This document shows positions 33,700 to 43,204 of a DNA stretch of 64,000 bases, piece after piece. This stretch comes from Hymenobacter cyanobacteriorum (GTDB lineage: Bacteria; Bacteroidota; Bacteroidia; Cytophagales; Hymenobacteraceae). Under the pieces are notes generated by a model that had not been told where the DNA came from, searched no databases, and worked only from the letters and a program-made list of their open reading frames with translations. The stretch lies in the NCBI RefSeq assembly GCF_022631375.1, contig NZ_JALBGC010000006.1, positions 186,001 to 250,000 of the forward strand, given 5' to 3'. Positions within the stretch are counted from its first letter, which is position 1, and each line of letters starts with the position of its first letter. The position numbers and the translations under genes are program-made.

Positions 33700-35379
33700 C
33701 TACATCGCGGCATCCAGGCGGCTTTGCAACGATTGCAATTGCGGGGCGACGGGCGTTGAGGCCAGGTAATCATGGGCGTGCGGTGAGCGGCTGGCCGACG
33801 CGGGCGGCGAAGGAGGCGGTGGGGGAGTAAATAGTGGGGTTCCCCCGTGAATGGGCGTGATACCTGCTCCCCCCGCGAATTCATGCGGCACGCGCGAGGC
33901 CGGCATGTAGAGCACGTTTTTAGCGCGGGTCAGCGCCACGTACAGCAAGTTGACTTCTTCCATCACCTGGGCCAGCAAGCTGGGCTCCACTGGCCGAAGG
34001 GCCAGTTCCCGTACCAGCCGGTCGATGGATTCGGGCCCGATGAAGTCATCGGTCAGTTGCACAGCATCGTATTCGAGTCCCTTGCTCTTGTGCACCGTCG
34101 AAAAACAGATTTGGGCCTGGTGGCGCGCCCCGTCGGCTACTTGCCGGCGCTTGAGCTCCTTAATCAAAGCGGGCAATTCGTTGCCGTATTATTCCACGAG
34201 GTTGATGAGCATGAGCAGCGGCCCGTCTTCGGTTTCGCGGGCGTACTCTTCCAGTTCGAACAGGTTGGCCATGCGCTTGATGAGCGGGTCGCGGATGCCG
34301 CCGCTGCGGCCATTGTACAGGCTCAGCACGTCGAACAGGCTGCCCCCCGTATCGGCGTAGGTATAGGAGTTCAGGTTGCCCTCAAAGTAGAGTCGCTGCA
34401 CGTCGGCGCTGTGGTGGGTCAGGTACTCAATGGCTTTGGCCAGCAGGTTGATGTTGGTGCGGCTGATAACGGCCTTGCTGACGGGTTCGCCGGTGCCGCC
34501 CCCGTGCCCGGTCAGGGGAAAGGGCAGTTCCGCCCCGAGTTGGTTCTTCCAGTTCAGCACCTGGGTGGCCAGTTCGGCCACCGGTGCGCCAAACCGAAAG
34601 CTGGCGCTCAGCTGGAAGGTCGTAAAATTGCTTTTCTCCAGCGCGTTGACCGCGTGCCGCCACCCGTAAATCTGTTGGTGGGTGTCGCCCACAATGACTT
34701 TCGTGGCATCCTGGCTGAGGAAGAAATCCAGCATCACGCCCGAGGCATCCTGCCCCTCATCGAACAGAATGTAGTCGAAGGCCAGCTTGGGCTGGTCGAG
34801 CTGAAATTTCTTGAGGTAAAAATCGTGGGTGATGGGGACCTCCCCCCCGTTCATGCGTTTGAGTAGCACCCGGCAGCTGCGCTCGATGAGGGCGTAGTGG
34901 GTCCGTACGAAGGCCTGCGCGCTGGGGTCGGCCACGGTGTCGAGGTAGTTCAACTCCTGCACCTGCCGTTTGCTGCTGTTGCAGAAGTAGGCCAGAAACT
35001 TGCCGACGTGGTTGGCCAGCACGTACTCCGCATGGGCCTTGGCATCGGCCATTTTCGGGAGCTTCAGCAGCTCGGCCAGCTCATAGGGTTTATAGCCCCC
35101 GTTTTCGTGGAGCTGGTAGCCCGAGTGTTTCATGACGTGGCGGTAGGCCAGCGAGTGCGCCGTTTCCACCTGCACGTTGTGCAGCCCCTGTTGGGCGAAC
35201 TTGCGAATGGCTTCCTGGCGCACGCTCTTGTTGAATGCCAGGTAAAGAATGCGCGCATCCGCGGGCCGCGAACGCGCATAGGCCACTACCGTGGTCGTCT
35301 TGCCCGAACCGGCCACCGCGTTGATTTTGATATCGCCGGCCGAGGCAATAATAGCTTCTTGCTCAAGAGTAAACTGCAT
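33700..35379 (-). pseudogene. UvrD/PcrA-like superfamily 1 helicase, interrupted by an in-frame stop
   Basis: A single frame gives 396 residues, then TAA at 34189-34191, then 158 more residues. The first part has Walker A AVAGSGKTTT (about 21-30), DEGQD Walker B (LFDEGQDASG), and QQIYGWRHA. The part after the stop has STVHKSKGLEYDAVQL (motif V) and VNLLYVALTRAKNVLYMP (motif VI). The stop (LVE-stop-YGNELPALIKEL) replaces one codon with no shift, so a point mutation or read error could restore the gene. An accessory replication, repair or conjugation role is likely if intact. Confidence 0.72.
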
Positions 35380-35437
35380 CGTGGAGTTTTGCTGGGATTA
35401 ACCGCAATTTAGTTTTGTAGAAACGGATACGCTTAAT

Positions 35438-35536
35438 GGTAATACCGGTAATATACATAATACGAGTAATATAAATGTTGTTAGTAATACAGGTAACATG
35501 AGTAATATGGTTAATACGGGTAATACCAGTAAGGAA
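35438..35536. repeat. 9-bp repeat array 2 (centromere-like), the longest
   Basis: Eleven contiguous 9-mers: GGTAATACC, GGTAATATA, CATAATACG, AGTAATATA, a degenerate unit, AGTAATACA, GGTAACATG, AGTAATATG, GTTAATACG, GGTAATACC, AGTAAGGAA. It lies 58 bp upstream of the helicase start. A minus-strand reading frame here (ITRINHITHVTCITNNIYIT) is only the repeat translated. Confidence 0.85.
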
Positions 35537-35900
35537 TAGTAATGCTGAAGACTTGGTCCGCGGGCCACTCATCAGGTAACGCCGCGTTAGCTTACCTGCA
35601 GTACTGTTCGTTTCAAAGCACCAAAATACGCTTACCGCTCTGCCCAGAACATGAAGCTTAGCGGCTGGCCACGACAAAAGGAGCCCAGGCGTTGGCGTGG
35701 AAATATCCGGGATAAAATGCGGGTAGGGCCAGTGCCTTGTCAACCGTTCATTGTCTAAAAGGCCCGTTCCTGGAGGAAGCCCGTGCCACGACCGGGCCAA
35801 GCAACTGGCCGTTTTGCCGCCACCTGCCCAACTGCTGCTGCCCTTGCTCAGTCGGCTGCTCCGGTTGCGCCCATCTCACGCTATCAATTCACGCTATCAA
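35537..35900. other. Spacer without a supported gene
   Basis: About 360 bp; short frames on both strands show no family pattern. Confidence 0.4.
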
Positions 35901-36190
35901 TCACGCTGTCAGCCGCAGCGTGACCGCCCGCAGTGCAGCCACGTCCAGCGTAGCCAGAGGCAGGGGCGCGGTGAGGCCCGCGCCATAAATCAGGTCCGCC
36001 GCCCACGCTGCCAGGTCGGCCGCCTAAATCATGCGCCGACCCGCTCCGTCCTCGTACTGCGTTTTGCCCATCATGAAAGCTTCCAGTTCAGGGTGCAGGG
36101 CGGCCGGTACCTCTGGCAGCGCCTGGTCAACTGAGGATGAGCGAAGGAGCCCATTCAGATAATCCCGGAGGGCCTGGTAAGCATCTTGGC
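35901..36190 (-). pseudogene. Remnant of an unidentified cytoplasmic protein with internal stop
   Basis: A minus frame without a start codon reads SQDAYQALRDYLNGLL...ALPEVPAALHPELEAFMMGKTQYEDGAGRRMI, then TAG, then AADLAAWAADLIYGAGLTAPLPLATLDVAALRAVTLRLTA and a stop. The good amino-acid composition on both sides of the stop suggests a real gene that has decayed. Family not recognised. Confidence 0.45.
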
Positions 36191-36250
36191 TAGAAATAGG
36201 TCATGGAAAGCAAGTATTAGATGCTTCATGCACTGGAAAGCGAGCAGTGG

Positions 36251-36295
36251 AGGTAATATAGGTAGTGAAGGTAATATAGGTAACAGCAGTAATAT
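36251..36295. repeat. 9-bp repeat array 3 (centromere-like)
   Basis: Five contiguous 9-mers GGTAATATA, GGTAGTGAA, GGTAATATA, GGTAACAGC, AGTAATATT. Confidence 0.75.
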
Positions 36296-36883
36296 TTCGA
36301 GTTGCATCACCTGAGTTTTAAATCAAGATTTCGGGCGAGTTCCTATGTATTCATTTGTCGGTCCTCTCGTTTGGTGGGATGACGGGTGCCTGTCGGCATC
36401 GCCCCAGGTCCTGTAGTGTATAAATGCCATCCCGGGTTTTTACAGTAACTCCGGGCTCACCGCACAACAGTGTTGGGCTTCCAGGAGTTGGTGCCGGTAG
36501 CGGTGCATACCCAAAGCTACAAGTAGCACGCGGTGAGCAACGCAATAGCGAAACCCGCGCGCGACTGGTCCGGACCGTCTGCTGCTAGCAGTCAAGCAAA
36601 ACCTGGGACTGCGGCTACGAGCAGCACCACCGCACCGGGGACTGGAACAAACCACGGTGGATATTAAGTGACCAAATACCATCAGGCCCCGGCATGCCGT
36701 TCCAGCCTTCCTTGCCCAAAGTCAGCCGGTGCATGCACTGCGCTCGGGCCAGACAGAGCCCTGGGTGGAAGAACGCCAGAGTAGATACTGAGGCATAAAA
36801 AAGGCAGTGGGGAACAAGATGCTAAAAGTGAAGGTGCGCCTAACCATGTGTTTAAAAGAATTTTAAAGGGAACACAATTATTA
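36296..36883. other. Spacer without a supported gene
   Basis: About 590 bp. Minus-strand frames (for example around 36440-36682) are Arg/Ser-rich and unconvincing. AGGCAGTGGGGAA at 36802-36814 is a copy of the dispersed word found near the mob genes. Confidence 0.4.
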
Positions 36884-36946
36884 TTAGTAACATTGATAAT
36901 ATAAATAATATGGGTAACAACACTTTAATTAGTAACATGAGTAATA
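36884..36946. repeat. 9-bp repeat array 4, upstream of the dead parA copy
   Basis: Seven 9-mers: TTAGTAACA, TTGATAATA, TAAATAATA, TGGGTAACA, ACACTTTAA, TTAGTAACA, TGAGTAATA. The array ends 22 bp before the ATG of the parA remnant, the same distance as array 7 from the live parA. Confidence 0.8.
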
Positions 36947-36968
36947 TGTGCTTGCGGACGTTTATTCT

Positions 36969-37245
36969 ATGAGTAGAACTTTGGCATTTGCAAACCAAGG
37001 GGGAGTGGGTAAAACGGCATCCCATCCCGCTCGAAGCTCAGATGTATGCCGCCGACGCCCTAGAAGTACTGCGCTTGGAAACGGCTGGGTAGTTACGGGT
37101 GGAGCACCCGTACCAGGTACTCGACACCGTTATCCACGAGTCGATTGTCCGGGGTGAGCCGACTCATTTGGGAAAGGACATTTTTTCCTATGCCACACAA
37201 AGTACCTGGGCCGCCGACAACTATTTGCTGGTCGCTGAATACTCA
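36969..37245 (+). pseudogene. parA remnant with large internal deletion
   Basis: It opens MSRTLAFANQGGVGKTA, matching the live ParA (MSKILAFTNQKGGVGKTT) but one Lys short, so the Walker A box is damaged. The sequence then jumps to IPLEAQMYAADALEVLRLE (live: IPLEAQLYATDGLEMVLGL) and, in another frame, to DTVIHESIVRGEPTHLGKDI and FSYATQSTWAADNYLLVAE (live: NSFIRESIALGEAPHLGKDIFTYAPQS). About two thirds of the gene is missing. Confidence 0.8.
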
Positions 37246-37404
37246 CCCGCTAATTCGTTCGTCGCCCAAGGTCAGAGTCTTCAAATCCTGCGCTGCCCCA
37301 GCGAGCCAACCCTGCACAAGGTCATATCCGAACGCGCCTTTTTCGACCCTATTTGTGCTGTTGAGCTAGTAAAAAAAACACCTAGAAGCTAAAATAAGGC
37401 GTAT

Positions 37405-37700
37405 ACTATAAGTAACACTGGTAATAATGATAACACAAATTATGCTGTCATTCCTGCCGATGCGAAGAGCGCTGTTGCCGTTCTAGACTGTTGGGCCGGT
37501 TAGTGTCACTATTGCTTCAGACGGTGCCTGGCAGACGTTCGTACTGAACTGGGGAAACCTGGAGCAGTTGCTCGATTACTTCCACGTCAATTATGTCCAT
37601 GCCTGCCGGGTGTGAGGGGAGCATACCTACTCGCAGAAGCGGGCGCTACTTTGAGGCGCTGAAACTGCTTTTTGCCAGTTGTCTCCCCGGTTCGCAACGT
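37405..37700 (+). pseudogene. parB-like (RHH partition protein) remnant, contains repeat array 5
   Basis: Starting with SNTGNNDNT encoded by 9-bp repeats (37411-37437), the frame continues AVIPADAKSAVAVLD. It then gives DGAWQTFVLNWGNLEQLLDY, a stop, GEHTYSQKRAL and, frameshifted, FEALKLLFAS. The live protein at 43205-43699 has GVRQTFVLSRGHLEQLRDFV, GEYTYSQKQALQDALDLLFA in the same order. Several stops and shifts show decay. Confidence 0.75.
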
Positions 37701-37941
37701 CTATGGCACCTCCGGCAATTAAAGGAATAGCAGCAAGAACGAATTAAGCGGGGGTATGCTCATCAGTCCAATGCCCAAAAACGGTGGGTTTTGCGGCCTG
37801 TAATCGATGCAAAGAGTGCCGCGCTATCTGGACCCGGTCTAGGGTAGGTGCGTTGAAGGGCATGGCGTTTATGGGACAATTCTCCTGAGTTAGCTATCCG
37901 GTCAATCTGGTGCCGGCTAACTTACCGCAACCCGCAGATTT
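37701..37941. other. Spacer without a supported gene
   Basis: No gene or repeat recognised in this 241-bp stretch between the parB and rep remnants. Confidence 0.4.
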
Positions 37942-38516
37942 TTAAGAAAAGCTCCCGAGGTTCTTAGTCGCCTTTATTTTGTCGGTTTTGAGCGAGTCGG
38001 TGAACTTGAAGAGCTGGTCCAGGGGCTTGACGTCGCCGAGGACGGTGGCTACGAGTTGCGGCTGGGTAATTCCCAATGCCTCTAGTGCTGCTTAGCCGTG
38101 TAGGCCCGGGCATCTTCGGCGGGTTGTTCGAAGGGAATGGGCAGTTGCTGGGGCTGCTGACGGGCAATGGGGAAGCACACCGCGTCGTAAGCCCTTCCTC
38201 GCTTCACCAGCGTGTAATCAATCCTGAGGTCGGTGTGCTCGCTGACCTGGCGCACGGCGATGTCCAATACCCGGGCCTTGAGCTGGCTGATGTTCTGGAA
38301 CAGCTCCGGCTCCTTGCCCTTGGGGTCCTTCAGGTGCAGCAACTGTTTGAACTCGTCCAGCGAGTAGGTCCGCGTGGTATCCTTGTCTTTCCACTGGCTC
38401 ACAAGCTGATAAATGTGCTTGGCGTATTTGCTGCTCAGTTTCAGAGCCGAGTGCAGCTGATTGGAAGTGAATGAATTTTTACAATATAAATATGTGATAA
38501 ATAATGTTAGAACCAC
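37942..38516 (-). pseudogene. Rep_3 initiator remnant, N-terminus lost and frameshifted near the C-terminus
   Basis: The frame from 38516 contains SFTSNQLHSALKLSSKYAKHIYQLVSQWKD, then TYSLDEFKQLLHLKDPKGKEPE, very close to the intact Rep at 24518 (SNFTSYHLQAALSLTSKFAKRIYQLVSQWKD). It stops after AEDARAYTAKQH. A one-base shift restores ALEALGITQPQLVATVLGDV and the tail LFKFTDSLKTDKIKATKNLGSFS. The N-terminal winged helix is absent, replaced by AT-rich sequence. Confidence 0.8.
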
Positions 38517-39828
38517 TTTTTATAAGCTGAGATACTTCGATGACCTCAAAAGCATCTAGTGGGGCTTCAGACACTATTCCATCGATATGACCACATCATT
38601 AATCGGTAAAGCACTAAAAATAGCGTCGATAAAAACCTGTCAAGGTACAAAAAATCTGGTTCTATAAGCCAAGATTAGTCACTTTTAGCAGGTCGTTTTT
38701 AAGATTAAGTAATTGATTATCATAATAATATGCGTAAATATGGCCTCCGTGGTGAGTTGATTTCTAGAAAAGATGATTACCGAGTGGTGCCGTAACTTAA
38801 GTTTCTCAACACCTATAATAATCGTAAGTATCTGATAAATAATATTTTATAATTCGACTTGGTTTCCAGTAATCACAGCTTTGGTTGTTTTGCATATGAG
38901 ATGCGGTAGTTGAGACGGCTACGTAATGATGGCTAGAAAGAAGGGGCTTGAATACTGGTTGCAGGATAGCATAAGCCATAGAATGGGGATAAGAAGGCAG
39001 TGGGGAAGAGAAAGGTCAAGAGGACCCACAGTGAGTGGTAACTGCAGGAACTGGTCAGTACACCCGAATTGGGCCTGTATGCTGTGTCTTTAGATAATAC
39101 AATTACACCCCTCTTATCAAAAACATCCAGCCTGCCATAGTAGCATCAAAGCCTGAAAACCACACAAGAAATGCAGGGCCGATTCAGCTTTTGGATAGAT
39201 AGGGTGCTGTCCCTTCAAAATAAGCTAAACGTCACCAGTGGATAAGCACAAAGGGGGGATGGAGACCAGGGGTTGAAATTGTACTGTTTTCCTAAAGTAT
39301 GATAATGAACTAAATGAACCGTTGATTGAATCGAATTACTGACCAGACAATCATGGGAGGCAAACAAAGGGTTTACTGATGATATTTTTTAGAGCAGGCA
39401 TACTTGTTGATGCGGTTTATCCGATAGAAGGAACTGCGGATTGAAACGAGAACACCGGCCGATTAGGAAGTGGTCTGTTTATCTTATCTGGGGTGAGTGG
39501 GCTGGCTAATGGGGAAAGCATATCGTTCTGATAGGTGGTTGATGGGGCTTGCAGAGAAACGGATTATTAGCCATTTGGGGAGGGTGTTGAAAGCGAACGG
39601 GTAGGCAGTGGGGAAGAAAAAGGGTGAAACAATTTGGTGACGTAGCAGTGCTGGTGTAGCTTGCTTGTGAAGTAGGGTTTGGGTTGATTGGAAGCCTTAG
39701 CTTGACTGGTTTTTTTGAATGCATCACACACACGATGCATACAGAAATTATACATAGCTTCGCTGACATATTTTACTTGTCATTCCACCTACTTAGAAGG
39801 TCCTTCATTTTTTTCTTTTCTAGCGACT
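38517..39828. other. AT-rich gene-free region
   Basis: About 1.3 kb, visibly lower in GC than the rest, with no open frame that looks coding. It holds copies of AGGCAGTGGGGAAG at 38995 and 39603. It may be a former origin or oriT area or simply decayed plasmid DNA. Confidence 0.5.
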
Positions 39829-40350
39829 ATGGCTTACGCAATAATCAAGTGGGGTAGGATTCAAACAGTGGTGCAAGCGGCATCGGCCACGGCCCATAAC
39901 TACCGCCAGTACGAGGTGTCCAACGCCGACCAGGAGGCCCCGCATCCGAACATCGAGTTCGTGAACGTCGCCGAGCGCGACTACTGGGAAGTGGCCAGCG
40001 AACGCATCACCGAGGCCGGCATCACGCCCCGCCGGAAAGACGCGGTTCGGTGCGTGGAAGCTTTTATAACTGCTTCGCCCGAGTTTTTTAAATGCGACCC
40101 TAACGGATGGACAGCTGATTATTCGCAGAGCAACTGGCTGAAGGATACTAGGATTTTTCTAACCGAGAAGTTCGGGGAGAAAAACCTTATCGCCTTCCAG
40201 CTTCACCAGGATGAGAAGACGCCGCACATCCACGCCGTCATTGTGCCCATTACACCAAACGGGCAGCTGTCCGCACGGGGCCTGTTCAATCCGGCTACTA
40301 TGCGCGGGTATCAACGCGAGTACGCCGAGAAGATGAAGGACCATCTATAG
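39829..40350 (+). pseudogene. Truncated MobV-family relaxase (N-terminal domain only)
   Basis: 173 aa compared with 523 aa for its neighbour. It keeps the MobV N-terminal part including ATAHNYRQYEVSNADQEAPH and the metal-binding motif HQDEKTPHIHAVIVPI, then stops at TAG (40348-40350) after YAEKMKDHL, losing the whole C-terminal region. The segment 39904-40037 is base-for-base identical to 40530-40663 in the full gene, so the duplication or gene conversion is recent. A truncated relaxase domain could still bind oriT. Confidence 0.75.
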
Positions 40351-40421
40351 CAGGTCGGCAAGTGCAGCCTGCTTTTTTTAATACAATTTTTAGGACGTGC
40401 GCCCTTCTCCGGCAACCCTCC

Positions 40422-40447
40422 TTTTTCTTCCCCACTGCCTAATCGTT
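40422..40447. repeat. 26-bp direct repeat, left copy, just before the full mob gene
   Basis: The word TTTTTCTTCCCCACTGCCTA plus ATCGTT is identical to 42059-42084 just after the mob gene. The shorter core CTTCCCCACTGCCT also occurs inverted at 36802, 38995 and 39603. The two direct copies frame the relaxase gene exactly. Confidence 0.75.
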
Positions 40448-40454
40448 TACTCTA

Positions 40455-42026
40455 ATGGCTTACGTCATTTTGCGTCACGGCAAACTATCTACCCGAACCC
40501 AGGCGGCGGCGGCCACGGCCCACAACTATCGCCAGTACGAGGTGTCCAACGCCGACCAGGAGGCCCCGCATCCGAACATCGAGTTCGTGAACGTCGCCGA
40601 GCGCGACTACTGGGAAGTGGCCAGCGAACGCATCACCGAGGCCGGCATCACGCCCCGCCGGAAGGATGCGGTTCGGTGCGTGGAAATCATTTTGTCAGCT
40701 TCGCCCGAATGGTTTGAACGCAATGAAAATGGACGGGCAAAGGATTACTCGCAGAGTGAGTGGCTGAAAGACACCAGAAGTTTTCTAACCGAGAAGTATG
40801 GCGAGAAAAACCTCATTGCCTTCCAGCTTCAGCAAGATGAGAAAACGCCGCACATCCACGCCATCGTCGTGCCTATCACCAGTGACGGGCGGCTATCCGC
40901 GCGGGACTTGTTTAATCCGGGGACACTACGCCGCAATCAGACCGAGTACGGCGAGAAGATGAAGGCGCATGGCCTGGAACGAGGCATTGAGTATAGCAAG
41001 GCCAAGCATCAGCCCATGAAGCGTTTCTACGGCCAGCAAAACGAGACCGCTGCCGAACTGGGCATGCAGCTGGGACCAGCCAGCCCGTATCAGGAAAAGC
41101 AGGTATCCAGGCCGGGCCACATTGTGGCTAATCCCGAAAAGTGGGCCGCCCAAGAGAGTCAGGTAATGAACGACCACGCCCGGGCCCAGGTGGATGCCGC
41201 CAACCAACGGGCTGATAAGGCTCAGAATTCGGCGCTAGAACATGCCGCAGTCAAGGACCAGGTCCGATTACTGCAAAAGCAGTTGAGCGCGTTACAGGAG
41301 CTAAAACGGGCCGACGATAAAGTGCAGGAGGACCTGTACAAATGTCTGGCGGGGGGGGAGAAAACCCCTCGAATGGTTTTGAATAAAGGTAATGAACTGC
41401 TAGACAATGAGGTGCGCGCTTTAGTAATTGGCCGAATAACTGTCACTATGCTCAACCAAGACGTTAAGACAGCAGGTGATAGGGGAAATTATAATAGAGC
41501 GGCTGAGTTAGTCGACAAGGTGACGGACCAAGAAGCCAAGAACAAACTTTTAGAGGCCGGTCTGAGCCGTTATGCAGGCGGTAAGACCCGGTTGGCAGAA
41601 CTCAACGAGAAGCAGGCAAAGGATGCCGCCGAAAAAATTCGGGAAGCTGAAAAGCAAAAAAGATGGGATGAAGAAGAACCCGCGCGAAGAGCCCAAAAAA
41701 TTCTCGACCAGGAACGCCAGCAAAAGGTCATTTTTGATAATGAACGGCTAAAAATTGAACAGGTAAGCGGACAAGTGCTGAGTACGAAATCGCACATCAT
41801 GTCGCTTGATGGATTCGCTTGGTCGGCCAGAGAAGCTGGTTTACAGGTAGAAATTCCCAGTAAGGGGCAACTCATTCTCTCTATCCCGGGAAGTAAAAAC
41901 CGCTTTGAACACCAAGACCTCCAGTTGGGCGGTAAAGAATTCGCTGACGTTCTCAACGGACACATCAAAATCAACAATGCAACATATGAACGAGAGAAGG
42001 GGAGGAGCTACGACCGGGAAATGTGA
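40455..42026 (+). CDS. MobV-family relaxase (plasmid mobilisation)
   Basis: 523-aa Mob/Pre-type relaxase that should nick one strand at oriT for mobilisation. Motif I region is TRTQAAAATAHNYRQYEV; motif III is QQDEKTPHIHAIVVPIT (HxDExTPHxH), which binds the metal ion. The middle (about 210-420) is coiled coil rich in Lys/Glu/Gln; the C-terminus (about 440-520) is a small globular part. Length is normal for the family. The start ATG at 40455 matches the paralogue start (MAYxI). No coupling protein or T4SS gene is seen, so transfer would need help from another element. Confidence 0.88.
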   Translation: MAYVILRHGKLSTRTQAAAATAHNYRQYEVSNADQEAPHPNIEFVNVAERDYWEVASERITEAGITPRRKDAVRCVEIILSASPEWFERNENGRAKDYSQSEWLKDTRSFLTEKYGEKNLIAFQLQQDEKTPHIHAIVVPITSDGRLSARDLFNPGTLRRNQTEYGEKMKAHGLERGIEYSKAKHQPMKRFYGQQNETAAELGMQLGPASPYQEKQVSRPGHIVANPEKWAAQESQVMNDHARAQVDAANQRADKAQNSALEHAAVKDQVRLLQKQLSALQELKRADDKVQEDLYKCLAGGEKTPRMVLNKGNELLDNEVRALVIGRITVTMLNQDVKTAGDRGNYNRAAELVDKVTDQEAKNKLLEAGLSRYAGGKTRLAELNEKQAKDAAEKIREAEKQKRWDEEEPARRAQKILDQERQQKVIFDNERLKIEQVSGQVLSTKSHIMSLDGFAWSAREAGLQVEIPSKGQLILSIPGSKNRFEHQDLQLGGKEFADVLNGHIKINNATYEREKGRSYDREM

Positions 42027-42058
42027 TGAACCGAAAACAGGGCTGAGCCGGAAGTAGA

Positions 42059-42084
42059 TTTTTCTTCCCCACTGCCTAATCGTT
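42059..42084. repeat. 26-bp direct repeat, right copy
   Basis: Identical to 40422-40447; see there. It begins 32 bp after the mob stop codon. Confidence 0.75.
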
Positions 42085-42417
42085 GTTCAACACCTCTGCT
42101 TGAGAGGACGGAGGTTCGCTTTTTCGACCGTACTGGACAGTCGTTCCGGGGGCATTCAACGAGCCGTTCAATGACCTTTCAAAATGGAGGCTTTTAGCCT
42201 CCATTTTGAAGAGTTAAGAGCGACCCCTCATAACTCATTGACCAGTCGGCAGGTCGTGTTTTAAGAAACACACTTCTTGTTTTAAAATTCGCACTTGTCT
42301 TTTTAGAATCAGGACCAAAACTAAAACAAATTGATTTAGTTTTGGCAAACAAACTGTTTTACTTTTGCTAGGTAATCCTAAAACAAAATTGTTTAGTTTA
42401 TATATATTAGATACAAA
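42085..42417. promoter_or_regulatory. Control region of the RepL-like gene
   Basis: AT-rich upstream region. TACTTTTG at 42360-42367 matches the -7 consensus TAnnTTTG. Two related palindromes, ACTAAAACAAATTGATTTAGT (about 42319-42340) and TAAAACAAAATTGTTTA (about 42379-42396), flank this box and may be operators or initiator-binding sites. Confidence 0.5.
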
Positions 42418-43074
42418 ATGAGCCAGTCTACCGCATCCTCTCCAGATAAATCAACCGAACCTCACACTTGGTACAAGAAGCTGACTGACTACCCATCGAA
42501 CCGTGAAAATCCCTTTTTAGAAAAAGCGGTAGCGGAGATGAAGGTTTCCGTTAAGCGTCAGTCTATCAAGCCTAGGAATCGCGGAGCGGAAACAAGTCTG
42601 GTGCTCGTCGACGACCTCGGTGAAGAACACGGGGAAGCAATCTTCGTGCGGCAAGTTGAGGTCGATGAAGCCGGATTCACCAAAATATTTCGGGAAGGCT
42701 TGGCTCGTTTTAGCGGTCTAAGTATGCGTGGTACAAAGGTCTGGCTTTACATATGTGACCAACTCAAACCGGGTTCAACAAGCGTGCACTTTATGCATTC
42801 GCAATGTCTGGAGCATACTGGATATAAGAGCCGGAGCAATGTTATGAGCGGTTTAGCTGAGCTATTGGAAGCATCCATCATCGCTCGAAGCGAAGAATCT
42901 AGCCTCTACTTCATTAATCCGATGGTCATGTTCAATGGCAATCGGATAACTTTTGCCAAGTCCTACGTTAGAAAGCAGATAACTAAAAACCATCCTACTC
43001 AGTACGAACTAGAGCTCAACCCCCATCTTTCATTGAACCAGTTAAAGGACCTGTCCACAAGGCTGGATGGTTGA
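42418..43074 (+). CDS. RepL-like plasmid replication protein
   Basis: 218-aa protein. The C-terminal two thirds has the winged-helix pattern of the RepL/RepA family: LSMRGTKVWLYICDQLKPGSTSVHF, then HTGYKSRSNVMSGLAELLEASIIARSEESSLYFINPMVMFNGNRITFAKSYV, which includes the typical FxNPxMxFNGxR segment. Residues 1-75 are a less conserved basic N-terminus. It probably initiates replication of a fourth replicon, which shares this stretch with mobV and par genes. GC is lower than in the copper region. Confidence 0.72.
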   Translation: MSQSTASSPDKSTEPHTWYKKLTDYPSNRENPFLEKAVAEMKVSVKRQSIKPRNRGAETSLVLVDDLGEEHGEAIFVRQVEVDEAGFTKIFREGLARFSGLSMRGTKVWLYICDQLKPGSTSVHFMHSQCLEHTGYKSRSNVMSGLAELLEASIIARSEESSLYFINPMVMFNGNRITFAKSYVRKQITKNHPTQYELELNPHLSLNQLKDLSTRLDG

Positions 43075-43204
43075 TGAGGTGTTTTAGAAAGGGGAAGGCA
43101 GTCGGGCTGACTGGCCTCACACCTCAGTGCTTGCACACATAATGCATTATCTGACGGGGTGGTGTTGTAACGTTCGTCGCAGACTTTAACCCAGGGAGCA
43201 ACTC

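Noticed and set aside
35363..35800. Minus-strand 145-aa open frame rich in Ile-Thr
   Set aside because: It is the 9-bp repeat array translated (ITGITRINHITHVTCIT); it has no coding signature.
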